A stretch of DNA of 40,351 nucleotides from JOPF133 sp052144935 (GTDB lineage: Bacteria > Acidobacteriota > Terriglobia > Bryobacterales > Bryobacteraceae): contig JBKQPR010000056.1 of the NCBI GenBank assembly GCA_052144935.1, positions 1 to 40,351 on the forward strand, given 5' to 3'. Below are positions 8,886 to 16,939 of this stretch, piece by piece. A program made the translations under genes and the position numbers. How positions within the stretch are numbered: position 1 is the stretch's first letter; each line of letters starts with the position of its first letter. The notes under the pieces were generated by a model, which was not told where the DNA came from, searched no databases, and saw only the letters and a list, made by a program, of their open reading frames with translations.

Positions 8886-8949
8886 CGATACGGCTGCTTT
8901 CTCTCAGAGCCTCTTTGAGCTTTCCGACCCCCTTTACTATTTGCAACTT

Positions 8950-8969
8950 AGGAGGCTATGGACGAATAA
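8950..8969 (+). other. Mini-ORF with perfect ribosome-binding site (Met-Asp-Glu-stop)
   Basis: AGGAGG (8950-8955) stands two bases before ATG GAC GAA TAA (8958-8969). The mini-ORF is in the same frame as the giant gene, whose ATG at 8979 has only a weak GTGGGA upstream. The TAA is the only thing separating the strong ribosome-binding site from the main frame. It may be a leader minicistron feeding reinitiation, or a nonsense change in an originally longer N-terminus. Confidence 0.6.
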
Positions 8970-8978
8970 TGGTGGGAC

Positions 8979-11900
8979 ATGCTTAGGCGATGGTTTTGGT
9001 ACATTTTTGCGGCGGCGTGGCTGGGAGCCATCTGGATCGCCGCCAGTTTGGGTCAGACGAGTTCCCCCCTCACAATCACTTCGCTCCAATCCTCCCCGTT
9101 GACCAGCAATATCCCCACGCTCGGGAACGCCATAACCAGCGGAACCGACCCCACCGACGTCAACGGCTTCCGGCTCTACATCAATGGCACCTTCAACACG
9201 AACAACACCCACACGGTGACCTGGCAGAACACCAGCACCAACGTGTCCACCAGCTTCACCCTCGAGAACGGCATCCAGAGCGTCTTGCCCAGCCAAATCG
9301 TGGTTGCCATCCCCAGCGCGCTGTTCAGCACGCCGGTGAGCAGCCCGGTGACCGTCAACGTCACCGTGACCGAGCAGATCGAAGCTAACAATGCGCCTCC
9401 GCCGGTCGTTTCCAATAGCTCCCTATTCTCGATCAATCCGCCGATGGCCTCCACAGGTCCGGTTCTTCCGAACGGAATGGTGGGGGTCGCCTATTCGCAG
9501 AACCTGTTGACCGGAGGAACCCCGCCATACACGGCCAGCCTGTCCGCCGGTGCGCTGCCCCCGGGCCTCTCGCTTCCGCAGCCGCCACCGCTGGCCACGG
9601 CCACCGCGAAGCTCGGCACCCAGGCAGTCATTGACATCACCGCTGGCGTCGGCACGGCCGCCACGGTGACGGCGACTCTCGGGACGCCCGCAGCGGCGAC
9701 GGCAAATCCTGGAGCCCCAGCAACCATTACAGCCACCCAGGGAACCACTCCCGCGGTCGTCGCGAACCCGTGCGCGACCGCCACGGGCACGCCAACCTAC
9801 GCCCCGATACCGCCAAGCGAACTCCCATCCGAAAGCGCCTACACTTATTATGTTAACAACGTGTTTGTGACCAACGGCGGAAGCTGCTATCCCGCTCTCG
9901 TCAGTAACATTCCAGTGGTTTTCGGCAATAACGCCTACCCCCCGTTCCCCAGCAACTGCATCAACCCGGACAGCGCGCAGGCCAGTGCGCCAACCGGCCT
10001 TGCCACTACGAACGCCCAAGGACAGATCGTCAGCGTGACGGTTCCTCCCTACTCCGTGATCAACGGCCCCGCTTGCGTCTACAATGATCCTACTCTCAAC
10101 CTCAACCCGGTGACGTTCCCGCCTCCTCCCGCCAGCGTGCGCCTGAGCTTCACCGCTGGTACTGGCGTTTACGATACCCTTCCCGGCGCCGTCACCTTCA
10201 CGGGCGGCGGCTGCACTACGGAGCCGACAGCCACGGTACAGGCCTCCTCCGGTCCTCCGTACACCGTCATCAACCTGACCCTCCTTATCCCCGGGGCCGG
10301 TTGCACCGCCCCTCCCACCTACAGATTCCCGGTGCCCGGCATCACCTACTCGATTGCCCCAGGTAACGCAGGTTCAGCTTACGGCGTAGTGCCCGCCATC
10401 GGCAACGGCATCTCACTTGGAATCCCAACCGTGGCCGGTTGCACCCTCCCGGTCTTCACGGTTAGCAACGGGGCTGCCAACGGCGGCCTGTCGATCGCGG
10501 GGCAGACCCAGGTCGGATCCGGTTGCACGCTTGCGCAACCGGCTGTCGAGGCGCCTGGTATCCTGAGCGTCAACGTGACCAGCGGCGGCAGCGCTTACCA
10601 GACCGCCCCGGCGGCTTCCTTGCCGAATGGGACTTGCGCCACCAACCCGAGTTTCCTGGTAGCCGCTCCCGCGGCCGGCAGTTTGGCGCTTGGCACAAGC
10701 ACTATTACGGTCAGTGGCTACGGTGTAGGTTGCCCGGCCGCTGCCGTGCCCGTCACCATCGGAGCTCCCGGCATTGCCAGCGTCACGGTGAATACGCCGG
10801 GCAGCGGCTACAACCCGTCCGCGCCGCCGAGCACGTCGAGCACGCCCCCGATCACGGTCAGCGGTTGCAGCATTGCGCCTCAGTTGGTCTCCACGGTCAA
10901 CTCCAGCGGCAATGTGACTGCAGTCAATATCTTCGGCTCCGACTTCGGTAGCTGCAACAGTCCTACCACCATCACCATGCCCAGCCCGACCACCGGGAAT
11001 TTGCAAAGCCCCACGGTGATTACGCCGGGCACGGGCTATTCGAATAATCCGCCGCCTCCAATCACCCTTCCGGCCTCTGTGACCTGCTCGATCGCCCCGA
11101 CGCTGACAGCCAATGTGGATTCCAACGGCAACCTGACTGGCGTGACCGTTGCCGGCGGATCCGCCTGCTCGGGCACTGGCCAGTTGATCATTCCACCTCC
11201 CGGTTTCATGGGCGCCAGCATCACGAACGGCGGCAGCGGCTACTCGGCTTCCGCTCCGCCTCTAGTGACCGGCTCTGGTTGCACGGTGGAGCCCGTCGGT
11301 ACGGCGACCGTCACTGGCGGGGCCGTTACCGGGATCACTTTCATCGGTGGCAGCAACACCTTCGGTTATGGTTGCACCAGCGGGTCCACGATTACGATTG
11401 CAAGTCCCGGCCTCCCCGCGGTGCCGTTGCAGGGCACGCCGACACTGGCGGGCACTTTCGGCTTCACGGTGCTAATCGGGGACGCTTGGGGCAACAGCAA
11501 CCCGTTCCCGTATACCCTGCAAGTGGTCGCGATCCCCAGGCTCACGATTCTGACCACGTCTCTGCCCGCCGGCCAGGCGGGAGCGCCGTACACTTTCACC
11601 TTGATGGCTACCGGAGGACTGCCGTTCCCTGCCCCCCTCCCGCCCTATAAGTGGTCGGCCACCGGGCTGCCCAACAGCTTGACCTTGTCGAACGCTGGCG
11701 TAATCAACGGTACGTGGACCACTGCCGGCAATTTCAACGTGGTCATCACGGTCAACGATAACAGCGGGCAGACCGCCTCCCAGACGTACGGCGTGGCCGT
11801 GAGTAATCCGATTGTGCCGCTGCAGATCACGACCCCCTCGCCGCTTCCGCAAGCCACCGTCGGGGTGCCCTACGGAGTGAGCTTCTCTGCCAGTGGCGGC

Positions 11901-13913
11901 GCTGGGGGGCCATACACCTTCTCCAACAACACCCAAAGCGGCTCGCCCCCGCCCGGGCTGGTGTATGCGAGCGGCGCATTGGGCGGCACACCCACCACCC
12001 CCGGCCAGTTCAGCTTCAGCATCTCCGTAGCGGATTCCGCCAGCGGCACGGCGTCGAAGGCTTTCTCGCTGGTGGTTGCGCCGGCGGCGCTGACCATCAC
12101 CACGGCCAGCCTGCCCAATGGGCAAGTCGGCGTGGCCTATGGCGGGCAACTTAACGCCACCGGCGGCGTGCCGATTGTCTCCGCCGCCGGCGTGCCGTCT
12201 TACACGTGGCAGATCGGCGGACTGCCGGCGGGGTTAACGGCGTCGTCGTCCACCGGCGCCATTTCCGGAACCCCCACCGCGCCCGGTTCTTCTTCGGTTT
12301 CGGTGACGGTCATCGATAGCGCCGGCACCACGGCTAGCAAGTCCTTCACCATCACGATTACGGCACCTCCGCTGACGATCACGGGCAGCCTGCCCAATGG
12401 TCAGGTCGGCGTGCCCTATAGCGGGCAAGTTGTCGGCGCCGGCGGTGTGCCGCCTCTCACGTTGCAGATCAGCGGGCTGCCGGCGGGGTTAACGCCGTCG
12501 TCCAGCGGGGCCATTTCCGGAACCCCCACCGCGGCCGGTTCCTCTTCCGTGACCGTGACGGTCACCGATAGCGCCACGCCGACTGCCAACAAACTTACCA
12601 AAAGCTTCTCCGTGACCATTGCACCGGCTGCCATTACCGTGACGACCACGTCGCTACCCAACGGCGTGGTGGGAACGGCCTACTTGGCCAGCCTGGCCGC
12701 TTCGGGCGGCGTGCCTTCGGGCGGCGTGCCTGGGTACACCTTTGCAGCCATCGGACTGCCGAGCGGACTGTCCGTTTCAGGCGCGTCTATCACGGGCACG
12801 CCGACAGCCAGCGGCAATTTCACCGTCGGCGTGACGGCGACCGACTCCACAGGCACTACCAGCCCCCCGGCGAACTTGGCGCTGACCATCGCTCCGGCGG
12901 TACTGACGATCACCCCCACATCGCTTAGCGGGGTGGTGGGCACGGCGTTCTCCGCTACCCTGGCGGTCACCGGCAGCGGCATAACGCCTTACACGTGGGC
13001 CGTAGCGGCAAACAGTGCGCTGCCGCCTGGCTTATCGCTGTCGTCGTCCGCCGGCGTCATTTCCGGAACCCCCACCGCGCCTACCGCGCCTGGTTCTTCC
13101 GTCTCAGTGACTGTCACCGACAGCGCCGTCCCGCCAGACACTGCGACCGGCACTCTGTCATTGACCATCGCACTGCCCCCGGCGCCGCCGCTGACGTACA
13201 CGGGTCTGTCCGCCAGTTCCAGTTCCCTCAGCCAATCGACTCTGCAGGTGAGCTTGGGCAGCGCCTATCCGGTGGCTGTGACGGTCAACCTGACCCTGAC
13301 TTTCACCCCCAGCCCCGCTTCCGGGGCGGACGATCCGGCGGTGGGGTTCTCCGTCGGCTCATGCACTCCACTGGTGCAAGATGCTCCCGTGCCCAGCGGT
13401 TGCCCTCTTCGCACCACGACCATAACGGTGCCCGCGGGACAGACCGCCGGAGCCACCTCGGTGGGCGTGCAGACCGGAAGCGTGGCGGGCGTGATCACGA
13501 TTACGGCGCAGTTGGTGGCGGCGGGCCAGAACATCACGCCGGCTCCCGCGCCCAGCCAGACGATCCAAATCCCCGCGGCCGCCCCGGTAATCACCAGCGT
13601 GACGGCCGCCAGCACCTCGACCGGCTTCACGGTGACGGTGGTCGGCTTTTCCAATACGCGGGATCTATCGCAGGCGGTGTTTGTGTTCACCGCGGCGAGT
13701 GGCGCCAACCTGCAGACAGGGCAGTTGACGGTGTCGCTGAGTTCGGTGTTCAGCGCGTGGTACCAGAGTGCGGCCTCGGTCCCCTTTGGCAGCCAGTTCA
13801 CCCTGACGCAGCCGTTCACGGTGACGGGGAACCAGCAGGCCGTGGCGTCGGTGGCGGTCACGCTGACGAACAGTGTGGGAACGTCAGCCTCGAAGACAGC
13901 GACGGTGCCGTAG
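8979..13913 (+). CDS. Giant exported protein with putative Ig (He_PIG) repeats and a two-cysteine repeat insert
   Basis: This 1,644-residue protein begins with a signal peptide (MLRRWFWYIFAAAWLGAIW..., cleavage probably near residue 25). A short N-terminal domain is followed by seven He_PIG-type domains, each opening LPxGxVGxxY and continuing through GxISGTPTAxGS. They start near residues 162, 862, 956, 1045, 1138, 1226 and 1316. The first is interrupted at about residue 200 and resumes at about 817; the insert is described separately. The C-terminal ~240 residues form another beta-rich unit (FTVTVVGFSNTRDLSQAVF and SAWYQSAASVPFGSQFTL). From memory, this tail is common in Solibacter-type proteins. 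There is no LPxTG or transmembrane anchor at the C-terminus. The likely role is surface adhesion or a secreted scaffold, by inference. The start is the first in-frame ATG after the TAA at 8967. Confidence 0.88.
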   Translation: MLRRWFWYIFAAAWLGAIWIAASLGQTSSPLTITSLQSSPLTSNIPTLGNAITSGTDPTDVNGFRLYINGTFNTNNTHTVTWQNTSTNVSTSFTLENGIQSVLPSQIVVAIPSALFSTPVSSPVTVNVTVTEQIEANNAPPPVVSNSSLFSINPPMASTGPVLPNGMVGVAYSQNLLTGGTPPYTASLSAGALPPGLSLPQPPPLATATAKLGTQAVIDITAGVGTAATVTATLGTPAAATANPGAPATITATQGTTPAVVANPCATATGTPTYAPIPPSELPSESAYTYYVNNVFVTNGGSCYPALVSNIPVVFGNNAYPPFPSNCINPDSAQASAPTGLATTNAQGQIVSVTVPPYSVINGPACVYNDPTLNLNPVTFPPPPASVRLSFTAGTGVYDTLPGAVTFTGGGCTTEPTATVQASSGPPYTVINLTLLIPGAGCTAPPTYRFPVPGITYSIAPGNAGSAYGVVPAIGNGISLGIPTVAGCTLPVFTVSNGAANGGLSIAGQTQVGSGCTLAQPAVEAPGILSVNVTSGGSAYQTAPAASLPNGTCATNPSFLVAAPAAGSLALGTSTITVSGYGVGCPAAAVPVTIGAPGIASVTVNTPGSGYNPSAPPSTSSTPPITVSGCSIAPQLVSTVNSSGNVTAVNIFGSDFGSCNSPTTITMPSPTTGNLQSPTVITPGTGYSNNPPPPITLPASVTCSIAPTLTANVDSNGNLTGVTVAGGSACSGTGQLIIPPPGFMGASITNGGSGYSASAPPLVTGSGCTVEPVGTATVTGGAVTGITFIGGSNTFGYGCTSGSTITIASPGLPAVPLQGTPTLAGTFGFTVLIGDAWGNSNPFPYTLQVVAIPRLTILTTSLPAGQAGAPYTFTLMATGGLPFPAPLPPYKWSATGLPNSLTLSNAGVINGTWTTAGNFNVVITVNDNSGQTASQTYGVAVSNPIVPLQITTPSPLPQATVGVPYGVSFSASGGAGGPYTFSNNTQSGSPPPGLVYASGALGGTPTTPGQFSFSISVADSASGTASKAFSLVVAPAALTITTASLPNGQVGVAYGGQLNATGGVPIVSAAGVPSYTWQIGGLPAGLTASSSTGAISGTPTAPGSSSVSVTVIDSAGTTASKSFTITITAPPLTITGSLPNGQVGVPYSGQVVGAGGVPPLTLQISGLPAGLTPSSSGAISGTPTAAGSSSVTVTVTDSATPTANKLTKSFSVTIAPAAITVTTTSLPNGVVGTAYLASLAASGGVPSGGVPGYTFAAIGLPSGLSVSGASITGTPTASGNFTVGVTATDSTGTTSPPANLALTIAPAVLTITPTSLSGVVGTAFSATLAVTGSGITPYTWAVAANSALPPGLSLSSSAGVISGTPTAPTAPGSSVSVTVTDSAVPPDTATGTLSLTIALPPAPPLTYTGLSASSSSLSQSTLQVSLGSAYPVAVTVNLTLTFTPSPASGADDPAVGFSVGSCTPLVQDAPVPSGCPLRTTTITVPAGQTAGATSVGVQTGSVAGVITITAQLVAAGQNITPAPAPSQTIQIPAAAPVITSVTAASTSTGFTVTVVGFSNTRDLSQAVFVFTAASGANLQTGQLTVSLSSVFSAWYQSAASVPFGSQFTLTQPFTVTGNQQAVASVAVTLTNSVGTSASKTATVP
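9579..11427 (+). repeat. Coding repeat block: 616-residue GSGY / two-cysteine repeats inserted in an Ig domain
   Basis: This lies inside the giant gene, about residues 201-816. It starts with Ala/Thr/Pro-rich low complexity (TATLGTPAAATANPG) and passes into degenerate units of roughly 70-80 residues. Each unit has a G-S/T-G-Y turn followed by prolines (VNTPGSGYNPSAPP, VITPGTGYSNNPPPP, SITNGGSGYSASAPP), a GCxxxP motif (SGCSIAPQ, VTCSIAPT, SGCTVEPV) and a second cysteine about 35 residues later (GSCNSP, GSACSG, YGCTSG). About 16 cysteines fall in this block, while the He_PIG domains have essentially none. Paired cysteines suggest disulphide-stabilised beta modules (inference). Confidence 0.7.
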
Positions 13914-14103
13914 GGAGTAACCGGCGGGCTGGGCCGGCAACTGGTCCGGCGGCCTGGCGCGATTGCCAACGGCTCGTCACGAGGGCGCCGTCCTATCGGC
14001 GGAATGCACCAGCCGCCCGGACGGAATCCGTCCTTTCCATTGCCATTCGGTTGGGGTATCGTGTACGTGAGACGGCTCTTGACCAGAATGAAGGAGGAAT
14101 CCG

Positions 14104-15102
14104 ATGTCTCTTCGACAATCCATGCTCCCGGCGGTCCTGCTCACGGCGGTTCTGTTCACGGCTATGATCGCCGTGGCGACTGCCGCAACACCGCCTGGCA
14201 TTCCCAACGGGTGGGCGGAGGGTTATGTGTACGCCAACGGAATCCGCATCCACTACTACCACGCGACCCCCGCGCCCGGGAAGCCGGTGATTGTAATGGC
14301 CCACGGGGCTACCGACATCGGGCTTTCCTGGACTACTTTGACGAAGGAACTGCAGGCCGACTACGACATCTACATGCCGGACGCACGCGGCCATGGCCTG
14401 ACGGACCCGGCCACGGCGGCGGACACGGGGGATACCGGTGTGGAAGACCTGGTTGGTTTCATTCACGCGATGAAGCTGGAAAGACCCATATTGATGGGGC
14501 ATTCGATGGGGGCGGCCACGGTGATCCGGCTGGCCGCCAAGTACACGGATCTTCCGCGAGCGGCGATCATGCTGGACCCAGGCCTTGGCGCTCCCGCCGG
14601 CCGTGGCGCGGGAGCCGGCGCCGCAAACGCAGCCGGAACCGCCGGCCGCGGACAGGGTGGCGCGCCTGCTCCAGGAGCCGCCGGCCGTGGCGCGTTCCCG
14701 CCGTTGGCGATGGGAGGCACCCCAGAGGCTCTGGTGACACAGAACAACCGGCCGTTTGACGATCTGGTGGCACAATGCCGGCAACAAACGCCGAAGTGGG
14801 ATCCGCTCGATTGCGCATACTGGGCGCTTTCGAAAAAGCAATACCACGGTTCGTACTTGCCCGGCGGCGGTCGTGGCGCAGGAGGCGGTATGAACACAGC
14901 GGACGCGCTTTCCAAGATCACCGTCCCGGCGCTGATCCTCAAACAGGATGCCCCGCCGGAGACCAGGAGAGCCAACGAAGAAGCCGCGAAAGTGCTGAAG
15001 AACGGGAAACTGGTACACATCGACGGCGCCGGGCACAACCTCCACCACGACCAAAGGCAGCGCACCCTGGATGTGTTGAGGCCCTTCCTGGCTTCGGTCT
15101 AA
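14104..15102 (+). CDS. Exported alpha/beta-hydrolase
   Basis: This 332-residue protein has a signal peptide (MSLRQSMLPAVLLTAVLFTA..., ending near ATA) and an alpha/beta-hydrolase fold. HGATDIGLSW is the oxyanion loop, GHSMGA the nucleophile elbow with Ser134, and GAGHNLHH supplies the catalytic histidine, His311. Asp282 (LKQDAPPE) is the likely acid. Between core and cap, at about residues 160-200, lies a low-complexity Gly/Ala/Arg/Pro stretch (PAGRGAGAGAAN, GRGQGGAPAPGAAGRG), with a shorter copy GGGRGAGGG near residue 258. AAGGAGG at 14091-14097 fixes the ATG at 14104. The substrate is unknown; esterase, C-C hydrolase or lactonase are all possible. Confidence 0.87.
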   Translation: MSLRQSMLPAVLLTAVLFTAMIAVATAATPPGIPNGWAEGYVYANGIRIHYYHATPAPGKPVIVMAHGATDIGLSWTTLTKELQADYDIYMPDARGHGLTDPATAADTGDTGVEDLVGFIHAMKLERPILMGHSMGAATVIRLAAKYTDLPRAAIMLDPGLGAPAGRGAGAGAANAAGTAGRGQGGAPAPGAAGRGAFPPLAMGGTPEALVTQNNRPFDDLVAQCRQQTPKWDPLDCAYWALSKKQYHGSYLPGGGRGAGGGMNTADALSKITVPALILKQDAPPETRRANEEAAKVLKNGKLVHIDGAGHNLHHDQRQRTLDVLRPFLASV

Positions 15103-15155
15103 GCCCGCGGAAGTTCCGGGCGAGGCGATGTCGATTCAGGTCCGCGGTAAAAGCG

Positions 15156-15170
15156 TGTAATCACATTACA
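15156..15170. promoter_or_regulatory. Inverted repeat TGTAAT-N3-ATTACA upstream of a small secreted gene
   Basis: TGTAAT (15156-15161) and ATTACA (15165-15170) form a perfect dyad ending 17 nt before the ATG at 15188. It is the right size for a dimeric repressor operator and would block initiation there. The cognate regulator is not in the window as far as I can see. Confidence 0.4.
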
Positions 15171-15187
15171 ACGAAAGCGAGGTCTTG

Positions 15188-15547
15188 ATGCGGAATTTTT
15201 CGATCCGGTTAACGGGGATACTTGCCATTCTGCTGTCCGTCGCGGCACTGGCCGCGGACGTCAGCGGGAAGTGGAAGGCTGAATTCAGCACGCCGGATGG
15301 GACACAACGCGTGAACACTTTCGCCTTCAAGGTGGATGGCGGAAAACTGACAGGTACGGTGGCGGGGACCCAGGACGAGACCCAAATTCAGAACGCCAAG
15401 ATCAACGGCGACGAAATCTCGTTCACGGCGGAGCGCCCCTTCGGAACGTTTACTTATAGCGGCAAGGTGAGTGCGGATGAGATCAAATTCAAGGTGACGT
15501 TCAACGACCAGAGTTTCGAGATGACGGCTAAGCGAGTGTCGAATTGA
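15188..15547 (+). CDS. Small exported beta-rich protein of unknown function
   Basis: This protein of about 119 residues has a clear signal peptide (MRNFSIRLTGILAILLSVAALAA, cleavage before DVSGKW). The mature part is about 95 residues with alternating strands: GKWKAEF, VNTFAFKVDGGKLTGTV, AKINGDEISF, YSGKVSADEIKFKVTF, SFEMTAKRV. The pattern suggests a single small beta-barrel or sandwich, lipocalin-like in outline. Similar short exported proteins are frequent in Acidobacteriota, but no function is established. A TTG directly precedes the ATG; I chose the ATG, with GAGG at 15179-15182 as the ribosome-binding site. It lies 20 nt before the TIM-barrel gene and may share its transcript. Confidence 0.75.
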   Translation: MRNFSIRLTGILAILLSVAALAADVSGKWKAEFSTPDGTQRVNTFAFKVDGGKLTGTVAGTQDETQIQNAKINGDEISFTAERPFGTFTYSGKVSADEIKFKVTFNDQSFEMTAKRVSN

Positions 15548-15567
15548 ACCCGCAGGAGGCATGACCC

Positions 15568-16512
15568 GTGTTTTCGAGACGCGACCTTGGAAAGCTGGCT
15601 TTGGTGGGGTTGCCTATGTCCGCAACCGCGGCGAAGAAGATCGATTCCGTCGTCCACGGGGTGCAGTTTGGGCTCCAGAGTTACGTATTCTCCGGGATCG
15701 GCTCGCCACAGGACGGCGTCCTCGACGTGGTGGTCAAATCCATGGTCGAGTCCGGCTTGGGTGAGTGCGACCTCTACGCGCCGCTGGTGGAGCCGGCTCA
15801 GTTCTGGGGCCGCATCCGAGCGGGCGGGCCGGCCGGCCCCGGAGCCAGCGTTCCACCGGAGGTTGCCGCCGCGCGCGCCCAGGCTCGCGAGGAACTCGCC
15901 AAATGGCGCATGACCGTCTCACTCGACTACTTCCGGCCGATCCGAAAGAAGTTCGAGGGCGCCGGGATCGAGATCTACGGGCTCAGCGGATTTCCCGGAT
16001 CCACCGAAAAGGAACTCGGCCGGACTTTCGAGATCGCCGAGGTTTTGGGATCCCGGCTGGTTACGCTCGGCGTTACGCTTTCGGCGGCGAAGCGGGTCGC
16101 ACCGTTAGCCGAGAAGCGCGGCTTCCTGGTGGGGATCCAGGGACGTCCCGACATGGGGGCCACCAATCCCGACCTGATCGCCAAGCCCGAGAACTTCGAA
16201 ACGGCGGTATCGCTCTCCAAGAGCTACCGGATGAGTTTCGATATCGGCGATGCTACCGGCGGCGGGTATGATTCCCTCAAGTTCGTGGAGGCTCACCACG
16301 ACCGCATTGCCCTGCTGTATCTCAAAGACCGGCGGAAAGACAGGCTGAGCGTGCCGTGGGGCGAGGGCGATACGCCGATCAAGGAAATCCTCCGGCTGAT
16401 CGGAGACCGGAAGTACCCAATCCGCTGCTACATCGATTGCGATTACAAGACGGCCAACCGGCCGGCCGATGTAAAGCGATCCTTCGAATACGCGACGGCG
16501 GCTCTGGGGTAG
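15568..16512 (+). CDS. Tat-exported sugar phosphate isomerase/epimerase-like TIM-barrel protein
   Basis: This 314-residue protein of the xylose isomerase-like TIM-barrel superfamily (AP endonuclease 2 family) starts with a twin-arginine leader (FSRRDLGKLALVGLP). Barrel strands are recognisable: GVQFGLQSYVF, LGECDLYAP, VSLDYFRP, LVTLGVTL, FLVGIQG, MSFDIGDATG, IALLYLKDR and IRCYIDCDY. The acidic and polar ends of the last strands fit the usual divalent-metal site. The start is GTG at 15568, set by AGGAGG (15554-15559) at 8-nt spacing; the ATG at 15561 is in another frame. A Pro/Ala/Gly-rich loop (AGGPAGPGASVPP) follows strand 2. The substrate is unknown, probably a sugar or hydroxypyruvate-like compound. 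Confidence 0.86.
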   Translation: MFSRRDLGKLALVGLPMSATAAKKIDSVVHGVQFGLQSYVFSGIGSPQDGVLDVVVKSMVESGLGECDLYAPLVEPAQFWGRIRAGGPAGPGASVPPEVAAARAQAREELAKWRMTVSLDYFRPIRKKFEGAGIEIYGLSGFPGSTEKELGRTFEIAEVLGSRLVTLGVTLSAAKRVAPLAEKRGFLVGIQGRPDMGATNPDLIAKPENFETAVSLSKSYRMSFDIGDATGGGYDSLKFVEAHHDRIALLYLKDRRKDRLSVPWGEGDTPIKEILRLIGDRKYPIRCYIDCDYKTANRPADVKRSFEYATAALG

Positions 16513-16564
16513 CCACGGGCGGGCATACTGCCGGTTGCTCATCCAGCCGATCGTGATGGGCGGT

Positions 16565-16639
16565 TTGCCGCGCGGCAAGCCTTTGAACGGACGCCCCCGC
16601 GACCGCGCAAAACGCGGCGGCCGTCGCCCGCAGGCGACG
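16565..16639. repeat. Cluster of three short hairpins upstream of the toxin-antitoxin locus
   Basis: TTGCCGCGCGGCAA (16565-16578) is a perfect palindrome. CCGCG (16603-16607) pairs with CGCGG (16613-16617). CGTCGCC (16622-16628) pairs with GGCGACG (16633-16639) around CGCA. No T-tract follows any of them. They lie between the TIM-barrel stop and the antitoxin promoter and may insulate the two transcripts. Confidence 0.5.
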
Positions 16640-16657
16640 CAGGCAACGCAGCCGCGC

Positions 16658-16686
16658 TTGACACAATCTATCCCCGCCATTAGGCT
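16658..16686 (+). promoter_or_regulatory. Candidate promoter of the toxin-antitoxin operon
   Basis: A perfect -35 box TTGACA (16658-16663) is followed after 17 nt by TAGGCT (16681-16686), a weak -10 with 3 of 6 matches. Transcription would begin at about 16693, at or one base before the antitoxin ATG. The message could therefore be leaderless, which fits the lack of a good Shine-Dalgarno sequence. Confidence 0.4.
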
Positions 16687-16693
16687 TGAAGCA

Positions 16694-16939
16694 ATGGAAG
16701 TAAATCTCAGTCCCGACCTGCAAGCCAGACTCGTTCACCTGGCCGCCCAACAGGGGCGCGACACGGAAGCGCTTGCGCGTGAGGCGATCGAGCGCCTGGT
16801 GGACTATGAGGAATGGTTTATACGCGAAGTGGAGAAAGGCCTGGCCCAGATAGAACCGGGCAAGGTGCTGACGCATGAGGAGGCCGGGGCGCGGATTGAA
16901 AGATTGCTGACTGAAAAACAGTCCCAGTCCCGCGCGTAG
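16694..16939 (+). CDS. Ribbon-helix-helix antitoxin, ParD-like
   Basis: This 81-residue protein begins with a ribbon-helix-helix fold: strand MEVNLSPDLQARL, helix LVHLAAQQGRD, then TEALAREAIERLVDYEEWF. The acidic, charged tail (REVEKGLAQIEPGKVLTHEEAGARIERLL) is the usual toxin-wrapping part of ParD-type antitoxins. In intact systems it neutralises the toxin and represses its own promoter. The frame is open upstream to 16535, but that part is hairpin DNA without RHH sequence, so ATG 16694 is preferred. Its stop TAG is directly followed by the toxin ATG with no gap, the normal arrangement for a coupled pair. Confidence 0.85.
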   Translation: MEVNLSPDLQARLVHLAAQQGRDTEALAREAIERLVDYEEWFIREVEKGLAQIEPGKVLTHEEAGARIERLLTEKQSQSRA

